Shown here: in pieces, positions 1 to 9,256 of the stretch | Layout of the letters: each line of letters opens with the position of its first letter | Numbering within the stretch: the first letter of the stretch is position 1 | From: Pseudonocardia sp. CNS-004 | GTDB taxonomy: Bacteria; Actinomycetota; Actinomycetes; Mycobacteriales; Pseudonocardiaceae | DNA length: 64,000 nt | Assembly: GCA_001942185.1 (NCBI GenBank) | Contig: MKJV01000064.1 | Location: 1 to 64,000 of the forward strand | Direction of reading: 5' to 3' | The notes under the pieces: model-generated | The model's input: only the letters and a program-made list of their open reading frames with translations | The model's database searches: none | Told to the model about the DNA's origin: nothing | Position numbers and translations under genes: made by a program

Positions 1-50
1 GCCCGCTCCTCATCGGTCAGTTCCACCACGGGAGCGACAGGACTCGGCAT
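1..50 (-). CDS. Transposase N-terminus (partial, IS630-like)
   Basis: Only the first 16 codons are inside the window, reading MPSPVAPVVELTDEER on the minus strand from an ATG at 50. An N-terminus of this form, a short proline-rich stretch followed by LTDEER, is typical of IS630-family transposases and related winged-helix transposases. The rest of the gene lies outside the window, so the family call rests on a short stretch of similarity from memory. It could also be the start of an unrelated protein. Confidence 0.35.
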   Translation of the reverse strand, partial: MPSPVAPVVELTDEER

Positions 51-94
51 CCACCAAGCCTATCCAGCTACGGGATAATTAACGACTCGGGACA

Positions 95-548
95 CTAGAT
101 CAGCCGCACCACGGTGCAGCGCCACCGGCCGTCGGTGTGTTCGAAGCGGGCGGCGAGGGCGCGGATCGCGCCGTCCACGTGGCAGGTCATGGCGATTTCG
201 GCGACGCCGGTGCGGGGTAGGCAGATCCGCAGCCGCCCGTGCCGGGTGCGGGAGCGGGGGCCTGCTGCGCGGCGGCCGCCCGCCAGTAGCGCAGGGGGCG
301 GGGGGCGAAGTACGGCGCGAGCTGCGCCGGTGGGCGCCTGCCGTCGAGCACCTCGAGTGCGCGCCGCAGGATGTGGGTGGCGGCGCGGTGGGCCTCGACG
401 ATCTCTCGCGGGACGGCCGCAGGCGGCTCCCGCCTCGGCGGCTCGGCAGGCGCGGCCCGTGCGGGCCCTGGCCGGGGAGCGGCTCGTAGAGGACGGGACG
501 CAGGCGGGGCGGTGCGGGCACGGCCGGGCCGGGAAGCGTGATCGTCAC
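95..548 (-). CDS. Rv3235-family protein (two apparent frameshifts)
   Basis: This is a small protein of unknown function that in mycobacteria sits near secA and aroA. It starts at GTG 548 with VTITLPGPAVPAPPRLRPVL and contains the family-like stretch ALEVLDGRRPPAQLAPYFAP. It ends with a beta-rich segment reading EIAMTCHVDGAIRALAARFE and then RWRCTVVRLI before TAG. The phase changes near 470 and near 237, each explained by one missing base; with both restored a protein of about 150 residues results, normal for the family. It diverges from the MarR gene across a 91-100 bp gap. The molecular role is unknown. Confidence 0.6.
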
Positions 549-618
549 GGCTCGATACTCGGCGGACGGAGCCGATCGCAGGGCCGAACGAGTTGCTTCG
601 GGGCCGTACGGTACGTGT

Positions 619-645
619 CCGCACCGTCACGGCCGTACGGTGCGG
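619..645. promoter_or_regulatory. Perfect inverted repeat, candidate MarR operator
   Basis: CCGCACCGT at 619-627 and ACGGTGCGG at 637-645 are perfect reverse complements separated by nine bases. The site lies between the divergent Rv3235-like and MarR genes and reaches to within four bases of the GTG I favour for MarR. MarR proteins usually repress their own divergent promoters, so autoregulation is the obvious inference. Confidence 0.55.
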
Positions 646-648
646 CTC

Positions 649-1098
649 GTGCCGGCCGAACCAGTCTCGGAACCTCTCGACCGGCTGATCGTGCGTGCCG
701 GGCTGGCGGTGCAGCGCCTCACGCGGCGGGTGGCGGCCGCGTACGGGCTGAGCGCCACGGCGCTGGACGTGCTCGCCGCGCTCGACGAGCTGGACGGGCT
801 GGACGGGCTGGACGGGCTGTCGCACCGAGACCTCGCCGGTCGTCTCCGGCTCGCCCCGGCCACGCTGACGCCCGTGCTCGACCTGCTCGAGGGGGAGGGC
901 GCGCTGGCCCGGGTGCGGGACGGCGCCGACCGCCGGGTCGTTCGGATCTCCATCACCCGACGGGGGCGGGAGCGGTACGCGGTGGCGGCGGCGGGTGTCG
1001 CGGCCGCGGTCGCGGCGCTGCCGGAGCCGCCGCCGGGTCACGCGGCGCCGATCCGTGCGCACCTGATCGGCCTGCTGGACGCCGCGGACGAGGTGTGA
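649..1098 (+). CDS. MarR-family transcriptional regulator
   Basis: This is a winged-helix DNA-binding repressor of about 149 residues. The order is an N-terminal dimerisation helix (LDRLIVRAGLAVQRLTRRVA), a helix-turn-helix (LSHRDLAGRLRLAPATLTPVLDLL written in pieces: LSHRDLAGRL, then RLAPATLTPV), and a wing with VRDGADRRVVRISITRRGRE. The DRR-x-V-x-I-x-TxxG pattern is typical of the MarR wing. An in-frame triple LDG repeat (nt about 790-820) sits just before the recognition helix. GTG 649 is chosen because it directly follows the palindrome; GTG 640 is also possible. No ligand or target gene can be read from the sequence. Confidence 0.8.
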   Translation: MPAEPVSEPLDRLIVRAGLAVQRLTRRVAAAYGLSATALDVLAALDELDGLDGLDGLSHRDLAGRLRLAPATLTPVLDLLEGEGALARVRDGADRRVVRISITRRGRERYAVAAAGVAAAVAALPEPPPGHAAPIRAHLIGLLDAADEV

Positions 1099-1191
1099 GC
1101 GTGCTCGTCGGCCCGGAACGGAACAAGGTGGCCCTGCACCCGCCACCAGCGGGGTCAGGACCACCTTGTCGTGGTCTGCGTCAGAGGCCGG

Positions 1192-1391
1192 TCACTGCGG
1201 CGGAGGCTGCTGCTCCCCTGCGGTGGTGTCGCCGCCGCCCGTCATCTCCTGGAGCTTGTCGACGCCCATGTCGATGTGCTCGTCGTGGCCCGCGAAGCGC
1301 TCCTTGGCGCTTCGCCGGCTTTGTCCAGGCCCTGGTCAACCTTGTCGTCGTGCTGGTTGAGCAGTTCCTTGGCCTTGTCCATGAAACCCAT
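1192..1391 (-). CDS. MT0933/Rv0909-like antitoxin family protein (apparent frameshift)
   Basis: This small acidic protein starts MGFMDKAKELLNQHDDKVDQ and continues with a second similar unit, HDEHIDMGVDKLQEMTGG, ending in a proline/glutamine tail. The repeated D-K-x-D-x-G-[LV]-D-K pattern is that of the MT0933 antitoxin family. The phase changes near 1308, where GCGGCCAAG appears to have become GCGCCAAG. About 66 residues result once one base is restored. No toxin partner lies beside it, and members of this family are often found alone. Confidence 0.65.
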
Positions 1392-1432
1392 GCCTGCACC
1401 ATGGCCCCGTCGGCGCGCTCGTGCACCTTCTC

Positions 1433-2653
1433 TCACCCGTTCGGGCGAATCCGAACGTGCGAAGGGCGCAGCTCGTCGACACTGTTCACCCCGATGAGCT
1501 GCAGCGTTCGCACGATCTCGGCGGAGAGGATCGAGACGGCCTTCTCGACGCCGAGCCGGCCGCCCGCCATCAGGCCGTAGAGGTAGGCGCGCCCGATGAG
1601 GGCGGCGCGGGCGCCGAGCGCGGTGGCCGCGAGGATGTCGGCGCCGTTGGTGATGCCGGTGTCGATGAGCACCTCGGCCCGGCCGCCGAGTGCCTGGACG
1701 GTGGGCTCGACGAGTTCGAGCGGCACCGGTGCGCGGTCGAGCTGGCGGCCGCCGTGGTTCGACAGGAGCACGCCGTCGGCGCCCGCGTCGACCACGCGCA
1801 CGGCGTCGTCGACGCTCTGGATGCCCTTGATCACGAGCTTGCCGCCCCAGGCCTCGCGCAACCATGCGACGTCGTCGATGGTGAGCGCGGGGTCGAAGAC
1901 CTTGTTGATCATGTCTTCGATCGAGCCGTAGGTGGCGTCGAGGCTCGCGAAGTTCAGCGGCTCGGTGGTGAGCAGGTTGAACCACCAGTGCGGGTGCAGC
2001 GCGCCGTCCGCGAGCGTGCGCAGCGAGAGCGCGGGCGGGATCGTCAGACCGTTGCGGACGTCGCGCAGGCGGGCCCCGCCGACAGGCGTGTCGACCGTCA
2101 GCATCAGGGTGTCGTAGCCCGCGTCGGCCGCACGTTGCACCAGGTCCTTCGCGGGGCCCCGGTCGCGCCAGAGGTAGAGCTGGAACCACTTGCGCGCCCG
2201 CGGTGCGGCCTCCGCCACGTCCTCGATGGTGGTGGTGCCCATCGTGGACAGCGTGTACGGGATGTCGAACTGCTGGGCCACGGACGCCACCGACGGCTCG
2301 CCGGTGTGGTGCATCATCCGCGTGAAACCGGTGGGCCCGAACGCGAACGGCAGGCTCGACCGGCGTCCGAGGATCTCCCGGCTCGTGTCGACGCCGGAGA
2401 CGTCACGCAGCACGGTGGGGGTGAACTCCACCCGCGCGTACGCCTGCCGCGCACGGCGCAGCGAGTGTTCCCCGTCGGCCGCGCCGTCGGTGTAGTCGAA
2501 CACGGCCCGCGGTGTGCGACTGCGCGCGATGGCCCGCAGGTCCGCGATGCTCGCCGCGCGCCGCAGCCGCCGCTCGTCGGCGTCCCACAGGAACGGGGCC
2601 GGTCGCAGCAGCGAACGCAGTTCGGACGGTCGGGGCAGACGACGCTGGACCAT
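1433..2653 (-). CDS. FMN-dependent alpha-hydroxy acid oxidase/dehydrogenase (LldD-like)
   Basis: An intact 406-residue FMN enzyme of the family that oxidises 2-hydroxy acids such as L-lactate to 2-oxo acids. The fold begins near residue 35 with the family phrase AVFDYTDGAADGE. An FMN-contacting segment FGPTGFTRMMHHTGE follows, then LMLTVDTPVGGARLRD, the lysine strand GKLVIKGIQSVDDA, and the catalytic His-Arg region LLSNHGGRQLD. The C-terminal phosphate-binding part includes IDTGITNGADILAATALGAR. It resembles mycobacterial LldD1/MftD, but no mycofactocin genes are nearby, so the physiological substrate is open. Confidence 0.85.
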   Translation of the reverse strand: MVQRRLPRPSELRSLLRPAPFLWDADERRLRRAASIADLRAIARSRTPRAVFDYTDGAADGEHSLRRARQAYARVEFTPTVLRDVSGVDTSREILGRRSSLPFAFGPTGFTRMMHHTGEPSVASVAQQFDIPYTLSTMGTTTIEDVAEAAPRARKWFQLYLWRDRGPAKDLVQRAADAGYDTLMLTVDTPVGGARLRDVRNGLTIPPALSLRTLADGALHPHWWFNLLTTEPLNFASLDATYGSIEDMINKVFDPALTIDDVAWLREAWGGKLVIKGIQSVDDAVRVVDAGADGVLLSNHGGRQLDRAPVPLELVEPTVQALGGRAEVLIDTGITNGADILAATALGARAALIGRAYLYGLMAGGRLGVEKAVSILSAEIVRTLQLIGVNSVDELRPSHVRIRPNG

Positions 2654-2657
2654 GACG

Positions 2658-3390
2658 TCACCCTAAGCCGGGTTCGTGCCGCCTACGAGAGAGCTCGAAC
2701 GCCGCCACGCGCCCGCGCTCGCCACCCCCAGCGACTCGACGTCGCCGTGCATGGGGATGGCGAGCAGGCCGTCGAGCAGGGGGCGCACCGACTGCGACAG
2801 CCCGTCGGTCTCGTTGCCCAGCACGAGCGCGACCCGGTCGGGCAGGGTGGCGGCGGGCAGTGACTCGCCGCGGGCGTCCAGCCCGTAGAGCGCGAACCCC
2901 GCGTCGGCCAGCGCGGCGCAGCCGTCCTCGACGGTGGCCGAGCGCAGCACCGGCGCCGGAACGCGATGCCCGCCGAGGCCTTCACGACCAGCGGGTCGAT
3001 CGCCGGCAGGCCGCGGCGGGCCAGCAGCACGCCGTCGAGGCCCGCCGCGGTGGCGCTGCGCAGGATCATCCCCACGTTGGCGGGGTTGGTGAGCCGGTCG
3101 AGCACGAGCACCGCGGCGGGGGCGCCGGGGCGCAGTGCCGCGGTGAACTCGCCGACGGGCTCCATCCGCGGCGCGACCACGTCGGCGAGCACGCCCTGGT
3201 CGTGACGTCCGTTGCCGGCGAGCACCTTCACCCGGTGCGCCGACGCCCGCTGCACCGGCACGCCCCGGCCGCGGGCGGCGTCCAGGATCGCCCGCACCGG
3301 CTCGCCGCGCACGCCCTCGGCGAGAACGACCTTGTCGACCCGCAGCGCGTGGTCGTCGAGGGCCTCGAGCACGGGCTTGCGGCCGTACAC
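2658..3390 (-). CDS. TrmH/SpoU-family RNA 2'-O-methyltransferase (two apparent frameshifts)
   Basis: Transfers methyl from S-adenosylmethionine to a ribose 2'-hydroxyl in rRNA or tRNA. From GTG 3390 (an in-frame stop lies just upstream) an N-terminal substrate-binding domain begins VYGRKPVLEAL. The SPOUT domain follows with motif 1 LDRLTNPANVGMILRSA, then ALVLGNETDGLS and the closing IPMHGDVESLGVASAGA, which together form the knotted SAM site. Phase changes near 2962 and 2706 are each one missing base, after which the end reads AVAAFELSRRR. It is probably the Rv0881-type enzyme; the modified nucleotide cannot be told. Confidence 0.8.
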
Positions 3391-3492
3391 CGTGATGAAG
3401 GTGCTCGAGACGCTCGCCCTTCATGCACCGAGCGTAGGCCGTGCCCCGGGCGCCTCGGCCGCGACCGTCGCACCCGGCCCGGGTGATCGGCA

Positions 3493-3524
3493 ATACAGTT
3501 GTGCTGTTTACAGCACGATTGTAT
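3493..3524. promoter_or_regulatory. Two-part palindrome, candidate TetR operator
   Basis: Outer arms ATACA (3493-3497) and TGTAT (3520-3524) enclose inner arms GTGCTGT (3501-3507) and ACAGCAC (3510-3516) around a TT centre. All twelve base pairs match. The site lies immediately upstream of, or overlapping, the possible ATG starts of the TetR gene, which is where a self-repressing TetR protein would bind. Confidence 0.65.
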
Positions 3525-3537
3525 GGTCGATGTTGTG

Positions 3538-4235
3538 ATGATCCCTGGAGGGCCGATCGTGGCCGGAGACACCGGGTCCGGGGCTCCGGCCGACCGGCCA
3601 TCGGAGGACCTGACCGCGCGGGCCCGGGTCCGCGATGTCGCGCTGGCGTTGTTCGCCGAGCACGGTGCGGCCGGCACGTCCTCCGCGGTGTCGCCGCTGC
3701 GGCGGGTGTGTCGACCGGGCTGGTCCAGCACCATTTCGGGTCCAAGGCCGGGTTGCAGCGGGCGTGCGACGATCACGCGATCGGCACTCTGATCGAGCAG
3801 GCCGAGCGCGCGATGGACGGGGTGGGGCACCAGCCCGGGCTGATCGGCGGCATGCACCCGGCCGGCGAGCTGAGCACGCGGTACCTGGCGCGTGCGCTCG
3901 TGGACGGCTCGCCTGCGGCCGCGGTGCTCTTCGACGCGGGTGCGGCGCTCGCGGAGAGGTGGCTCAGCTCGCTGTGGCCGGAGCGATTTCCGCCCGGGTC
4001 GTCCCGGGTTCGGGACGCGGCGGCGACGATGAGCTCGATGCACCTCGGCACGCTCGTCATGCACGAGCACCTGTCACGCCGGATGGGTGCCAACGTGCTC
4101 GATCGTGCGCACGCCCACCGGATCCCGCTCGGCATCGTCGACACGTACACCGCGATGTCGTCGTTCCTCGACTCGCCGGACGGCGCCGATCTCCGAGCGG
4201 CCGTGGAGGAGCTGGGGGAGGACGCTGGTGAGTGA
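3538..4235 (+). CDS. TetR-family regulator of the adjoining ABC exporter (apparent frameshift)
   Basis: The N-terminal helix-turn-helix reads [21 protein letters not shown], then [20 protein letters not shown], the typical TetR pattern ending in a Y/F-x-x-F-x-x-K-like recognition helix. The C-terminal ligand domain is about 150 residues. The phase changes near 3680 inside the helix-turn-helix by one missing base. Starts at ATG 3523 or 3538 are both possible. The GTG of the ABC ATPase overlaps the end of this gene, so the three genes form one operon, presumably repressed through the palindrome at 3493 and released by an exported compound. Confidence 0.8.
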
Positions 4236-5157
4236 CGCCATCGCGGCGAACGGCCTCGTCAAGGCGTTCGGACGGGTGCGAGCGCTGGACGGGCTGGACC
4301 TCAGGGTGCCGGCGGGGCAGGTACACGGCTTCCTCGGTCCGAACGGCGCCGGCAAGTCGACGACGCTGCGCATCCTCCTGGGCCTGGTGCGCGCGACCGC
4401 GGGGCACGTCGAGCTGCTCGGGGGTGATCCGTGGGCCGACGCGTCGGCACTGCACCGGCGCCTGGCCTATGTGCCCGGTGACGTCACGCTCTGGCCGAAC
4501 CTCACCGGTGGCGAGGCGATCGACCTGCTCACCCGCATGCGGGGCGGTGCCGCCCCGCACCGGCGGGCGGAGCTGATCGAGCGGTTCGAGCTGGACCCCA
4601 CGAAGAAGGCCCGCACCTACTCCACCGGGAACCGGCAGAAGGTCGTGCTGGTCGCGGCGCTCGCGGCCGACGTGGAGCTGTTGATCCTCGACGAGCCGAC
4701 CTCGGGGTTGGATCCGCTGATGGAGGCGGTCTTCCAGGTCTGCATCGCCGAGGCGGCCGCGGCCGGCCTGACCGTGCTGCTGTCCAGCCACGTCCTCGCC
4801 GAGGTCGAGGCGCTCTGCGGCCACGTCACGATCGTGCGGCGCGGCCGCGTGGTGGAGACCGGCTCGCTCGCCCAGCTGCGCCACCTCACCCGGACCTCGA
4901 TCACCGCCGAGCTGCTCGGCCCGCCCGACGGGCTCGCCGGCCTTCCCGGCGTGCACGGCCTGCGGGTGGAGGGCGCCAGGGTGCGGTTCGAGGTCGACAC
5001 GAGCCTGCTCGATCCGGTGCTCGCCCGCCTCGCGGCGATCGGCACCCGCGGGCTCGTCGCCGCACCACCCACGCTCGAGGAGCTGTTCCTGCGCCATTAC
5101 GAGTCCGATGAACGCCGGCCCGTGGTGCACGCCGTGCGGGCGCCGGAGCTCCGGTGA
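4228..5157 (+). CDS. ABC exporter ATP-binding protein
   Basis: A 309-residue ATPase of an ABC-2 type exporter. Walker A is GPNGAGKST near residue 38. The signature segment reads [11 protein letters not shown], slightly unusual in having STGNRQK where LSGGQ is normal. Walker B is [13 protein letters not shown] and the switch histidine is in [14 protein letters not shown] 4228 overlaps the TetR stop and the stop overlaps the permease start, indicating translational coupling. The TetR-ATPase-permease arrangement resembles Streptomyces polyketide-antibiotic export operons; the substrate is unknown. Confidence 0.85.
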   Translation: MSDAIAANGLVKAFGRVRALDGLDLRVPAGQVHGFLGPNGAGKSTTLRILLGLVRATAGHVELLGGDPWADASALHRRLAYVPGDVTLWPNLTGGEAIDLLTRMRGGAAPHRRAELIERFELDPTKKARTYSTGNRQKVVLVAALAADVELLILDEPTSGLDPLMEAVFQVCIAEAAAAGLTVLLSSHVLAEVEALCGHVTIVRRGRVVETGSLAQLRHLTRTSITAELLGPPDGLAGLPGVHGLRVEGARVRFEVDTSLLDPVLARLAAIGTRGLVAAPPTLEELFLRHYESDERRPVVHAVRAPELR

Positions 5158-6783
5158 GGGCACCGATCACCCCGGTTCCCCGTCGACGGCTGCGGGGCGG
5201 GCTGGCCGGCACCGCAGGCCTCATCCGGCTGGCCCTGCGCCGGGACCGGATCGTCCTCGGCATCTGGTGCGTCGCGACGATCGGCATCCTCTTCGGCGCC
5301 GTGTCCACGATCGAGTCCACCTACCCCACCCCGCAGGCCCGCCAGGACCGCTTCGACCAGGTGCTGGCGGTCCCGATGTTCATGTTGTTCCAGAGCCGGG
5401 CCTTCGCGCCGGCGTCGGCGCGTTGGCCGCCCAACAGGCTTTCGGCGGCGCCACGATGGCGGCAGCGCTCGGCGCGGTGCTGCTGGTGGTCCGGCACACC
5501 CGCGGGGAGGAGCAGGCCGGTCGCCGTGAGCTGCTCGGCTCGACCGTGGTCGGCCGGCACGCCCCGCTGGCCGCGATCCTCGCGGTGGTGCTGGCGGGTG
5601 GCGTGGTGATCGCGGCAGTCGGCGCGGTCGTCCTGATCGGCGCAGGCTTGCCGGTCGCCGGATCGCTCGCGCTGGCCACGGTGGCGGGCGGTGCCGCGTG
5701 GATCGCCGCCGGGCTCGCCGCCGTCACCGCGCAGCTCGCCGAGCGCGCCACCGTCGCCGGGGTCACCGCGTTCGGTGCCTTCTACGGGCTGCACTTCGTG
5801 CGCGGACTCGCCCACATCGGTGGCGACGGCCTCGCCTGGCTGGTCTGGCTGACCCCGAACGGGTGGCTGGAGCAGCTCCGGCCGTTCGCCGGCACCCGCT
5901 GGTGGCCGCTGCTCCCCGCGGCCGCTCTCATGATCGGGCTGCTCGGCGTCGCCGCGGTGCTCGACCGGCGCCGCGACGTCGGGGCCGCGCTCCTCACCAC
6001 CCGGCCCGGGCACGAGGCTGCCACGCCCGGCCTCCGCGGCCCGCTGCGGCTCGCCTGGCGGCTGCACCGGAACACCGTCCTGGCGGGGGCGGCCGGGCTC
6101 TTCGCGATGGGCCTGGCCATGGGTTCGATCGGCGCCACCGCCATGACCGGCTACGCGGACGCGACTGGGTCACGGAGTGGGCCGCCGCGATGCGCCTGGC
6201 GGACCCGGCCGACGCGCTCTTCGTCTACGTCGTGTTCGTGTTCGTGTTCGCCACGGCCGTGCACGCGGTACTCACGGTCCTGCGGCTGCGCACCGAGGAG
6301 TCGTCCGGAATCGCCGAGTCGCTGCTCGGCACCCCGCTCAGCCGGATCCGGTGGGCAGGCGGTCACCTGTGCGTCGCGCTGACGGCACCGGTGCTCCTGC
6401 AGCTCGGACTCGGACTCGGGCTCGGCATCGGAGCCGCGGCGGCGGCCGGCGACGCCGGGGAGCTCGGCCGCGCGATCGGGCTCACGCTCCCGCTCGTCCC
6501 CGCGGTCTGGGTGATCGTCGGCGTCACCCTGCTGGCATACGGCCTGTCCGGCCGCTGCGCCGCGGTGGTGGGCTGGCTGGCCCTGTCCGTCGGCATCGTC
6601 GCGGAGATCGCCGTAAAGGCCGGGCTGCCGGAGGGCCTCTACCCGGCCGTGTCCCCGTTCGCCCACGTCAGCCCGTACTACCAGCCGACACAGCTGACCT
6701 ACCTGATGCTCACCCTCCTCGCCACCGCCCTGGTGGCGGCCGGCCTCGCGACGTTGCGGCGCCGGGACCTGACCAGGAGCTGA
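5154..6783 (+). CDS. ABC-2 exporter permease, tandem-domain type (two apparent frameshifts)
   Basis: A long integral-membrane partner of the preceding ATPase, about 542 residues once phase changes near 5415 and 6163 are each repaired by one base. It has two halves of roughly six hydrophobic segments, for example [14 protein letters not shown] flanked by helices, [20 protein letters not shown], and in the second half [20 protein letters not shown]. Both halves contain an E-x-x-x-G-[RS]-x-E-L-L-type segment ([13 protein letters not shown] and [13 protein letters not shown]). This duplicated layout is typical of permeases annotated as polyketide antibiotic exporters. Start GTG 5154 overlaps the ATPase stop. 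Confidence 0.8.
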
Positions 6784-6827
6784 ACGTCTTCGACCGGAGC
6801 CGGCACAACACGGCATACGATCAGGGG

Positions 6828-8242
6828 ATGCCGCCCCGGCTCTCGCCCCTCGACGCCTCGTTCCTGTACCTGGAACAGCCGACGACCCCGATGCACGTCG
6901 GCGCGGTGTCGGTCTTCCGGCGGCCGCGGGCGGGGTTCGACTACGACCGGCTCGTCGACCTGGTCGAGCAGCGCATCGCGCTCGTCCCGCGCTACCGGCA
7001 GAAGGTCCGGTACGTGCCGGGCAACCTCGCGCGGCCGGTGTGGATCGACGACCCCGACTTCGACGTGGCCTACCACGTCCGCCGGTCGGCGCTCCCCAAG
7101 CCGGGCTCGGAGGACCAGCTCACCGAGCTCGTGGCGCGCCTGATGTCCCGCCCGCTCGACCACACGCGCCCGCTGTGGGAGATGTACCTCGTCGAGGGGC
7201 TGGACCAGAGCCGCATCGCCGTGGTCACCAAGACCCACCAGGCGATGGTCGACGGCATCAGCGCCATCGACATCGGCCAGGTGATCCTCGACGTCTCACC
7301 GGAGCCGCGGGTCGTGCCGGAGGACCTGTGGATGCCCCGGCCGGAGCCGTCGGGGGCGGAGCTGGTGCTCGGCGCCGTCGCCGACGCCGTCGCGCGGCCG
7401 GGGGAGGCCGTCGACAACGTGCGGGTGGCCACCGGCGACGCGATGGCCACCGTCGGCAAGGTCGCGGGCGCGGCGGGCAAGCTGTTCTCGATGGCGTGGA
7501 CGGCCAGCAGACCCGCCCCGGGTACCCCGCTCAACGTGGACATCTCCACCCAGCGCCGGTTCGCGGTCGCCCGAGCCGAGCTCGACGACTACCGCCGGGT
7601 CCGCGCCGCGCACGGGTGCACCGTCAACGACGTCGTCCTGAGCGTCGTGTCGGGCGCCCTGCGCAACTGGCTCCTCTCCAGGGGGGAGCCGGTCACCCCC
7701 TCGTCGACGGTGCGGGCGATGGTGCCGCTGTCGGTGCGCGGGGAGGCCGACGTGCCCAGCTCCGCCACCGCCGGGTCGCTGGCAACCGGGTCACGTCGTT
7801 CCTGGTGGACCTGCCGGTCGGGGAGCCGAGCCCGGTGGTGCGCCTGCACCACGTCACGCACGCGATGCGCGAGCACACCGCGGGCGGCCGGTCCGTCGGC
7901 GCCGACACCCTGGTCCGGATCGGTGGCTTCGCGCCGCCTACGCTGCACGCCCTGGGGGCGCGCGCCGCCAGCGGGTTCTCGAAGCGGATCTTCAACTTGG
8001 TGGTGACGAACGTGCCGGGACCACAGTTCCCGCTCTACGCCGCTGGTGCCCCGATGCTCGAGATGTTCCCGGTCGTGCCGCTGGCGAAGGGCCAGGCCCT
8101 CGCGATCGGACTCACCTCGTACGACGGCGGCGTCTACTACGGGTTCAACGGCGATCGCGATGCCATGCACGACCTCGACGTGCTCGCCGGGATGGTCAAC
8201 GAGTCCCTCGACGAGCTCCTGACCACGGTGGCGCCATCATGA
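6828..8242 (+). CDS. Wax ester synthase/diacylglycerol acyltransferase, WS/DGAT (apparent frameshift)
   Basis: Joins an acyl-CoA to diacylglycerol or a fatty alcohol to make storage lipid. The N-terminus RLSPLDASFLYLE and the block RPLDHTRPLWEMYLVEGL are family signatures. The catalytic motif, usually HHxxxDG, is here KTHQAMVDGIS with His-Gln, a variant I recall from other actinobacterial members. The C-terminal block includes NLVVTNVPGPQFPLY. One base is missing near 7782; restored, the protein has about 471 residues. It corresponds to the mycobacterial Tgs paralogues. The following gene overlaps its stop. Confidence 0.85.
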
Positions 8243-8751
8243 GGATCTACGTTCCGGCCACCTGGCCGATGCTGCGGACACTGGTCAAGAACGGGGTGCT
8301 CGACCCGATCGGTGGCACCGCGTTCGCGCTCACCCCCGGGCTGCGCGAGGCCTACACCAGCGGTGACGACGAGGAGCTCGAGTACGCGGCGATGAGCCAC
8401 GCCGCGCGTGCGTCGCTGCGCCTGCTCTCCGTGGAGTTCGGGCTGGGGGAGGACTCCACGCTCGCCCGGCGGGTGGTGGTGTCCGCCGACCTCGACGACG
8501 TCACGCTGCGGCCCGACCTCGACGACGGAGCCGTGCGGATCTCGGGGTCCGTGCCCTTCGAGTCGATCGCCGCGGTGCACGTCGACACCGAGGAGGCCGA
8601 GTACGCGGTGCGTGAGGCCGCGGGCGCGGTCGACGCCGCCGACCTCGGCGATCTCGACGCCGAGTTCCTCGTGGGTGAGGCGGAGGACCACGACCTGGCC
8701 TGGTACGACCCCTCAGAGGTGGCGTTCCTGGTCGAGGGCCAGGCCTCCTAG
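8239..8751 (+). CDS. Conserved actinobacterial protein, DUF6912-like
   Basis: An intact 170-residue acidic protein beginning MRIYVPATWPMLRTLVKNG. It has no signal peptide or membrane segment. The start MRIYVPAT and a middle ending in HAARASLRLL are what I remember of the DUF6912 family. It overlaps the WS/DGAT stop by ATGA and is probably cotranscribed with it. The function is unknown. Confidence 0.6.
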   Translation: MRIYVPATWPMLRTLVKNGVLDPIGGTAFALTPGLREAYTSGDDEELEYAAMSHAARASLRLLSVEFGLGEDSTLARRVVVSADLDDVTLRPDLDDGAVRISGSVPFESIAAVHVDTEEAEYAVREAAGAVDAADLGDLDAEFLVGEAEDHDLAWYDPSEVAFLVEGQAS

Positions 8752-8767
8752 GTGTACTGACCAGGCC

Positions 8768-9169
8768 CTAGGAGCGCCGCGCGTACCACATCAGCCCTGC
8801 CGCCAGCGGGATCAGCAGGAAGACCCCGGCCTGCCGCGTGAGCACGAACAGGACGATCGCGGCGACGACGGCGAGGCCCATCATCCCGGGGCCGGTGCTC
8901 GCGGGCGGTCCGCCGGTCGGCGGGGCGGGGGCCGCGGTGGGCTGCGGTGTCGCCGGCGGTGCGCCCGGCAGGTCCGGGTGCGGCTGCGGCAGGTCGGTGA
9001 ACAGGGCCGCCAGCTCCGGGGCCACCACGGCGTTCGCCGCGACCGCCGAGCGGTCGGCGTACTCGTCGACGCTCAGCCTGCCCTCCGCGAGGTGCTCGTC
9101 GAGCGCCTGCTGCGCCGCGGTGCGCTCGGCGTGGCCGATGCGGAGGGGCGTCGGCTCCTCGCTGTTCAC
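8768..9169 (-). CDS. DUF1707 membrane protein
   Basis: The N-terminal DUF1707 domain (about residues 8-60) reads LRIGHAERTAAQQALDEHLA and LSVDEYADRSAVAANA, matching the family pattern of R-x-[SG]-x-x-[ED]-R and L-x-x-x-E-[FY]-x-[ED]-R. A proline/alanine-rich linker then leads to two predicted membrane helices, GLAVVAAIVLFVLTR and VFLLIPLAAGLMWYA. It starts at GTG 9169 and runs convergent with the DUF6912-like gene. The role of DUF1707 is unknown; such proteins often sit in the envelope. Confidence 0.8.
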   Translation of the reverse strand: MNSEEPTPLRIGHAERTAAQQALDEHLAEGRLSVDEYADRSAVAANAVVAPELAALFTDLPQPHPDLPGAPPATPQPTAAPAPPTGGPPASTGPGMMGLAVVAAIVLFVLTRQAGVFLLIPLAAGLMWYARRS

Positions 9170-9256
9170 ATGGCCTCCGCGGCGCTCGGCGGCTCGCGGG
9201 CCCGTCGGACGCCCGCGCGGTGAGATCGCTCGGCAAGTCTGCCATCCCGGCGGGGC

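Noticed and set aside
114..1580. Very long plus-strand frame across the first genes
   Set aside because: It is arginine/alanine/glycine-rich without family features and is antisense to or out of frame with the Rv3235-like, MarR and hydroxy-acid oxidase genes.
1421..2863. 480-codon plus-strand frame opposite the hydroxy-acid oxidase gene
   Set aside because: The minus strand encodes a clear FMN enzyme with all motifs; the plus frame is the usual open antisense frame of GC-rich DNA.
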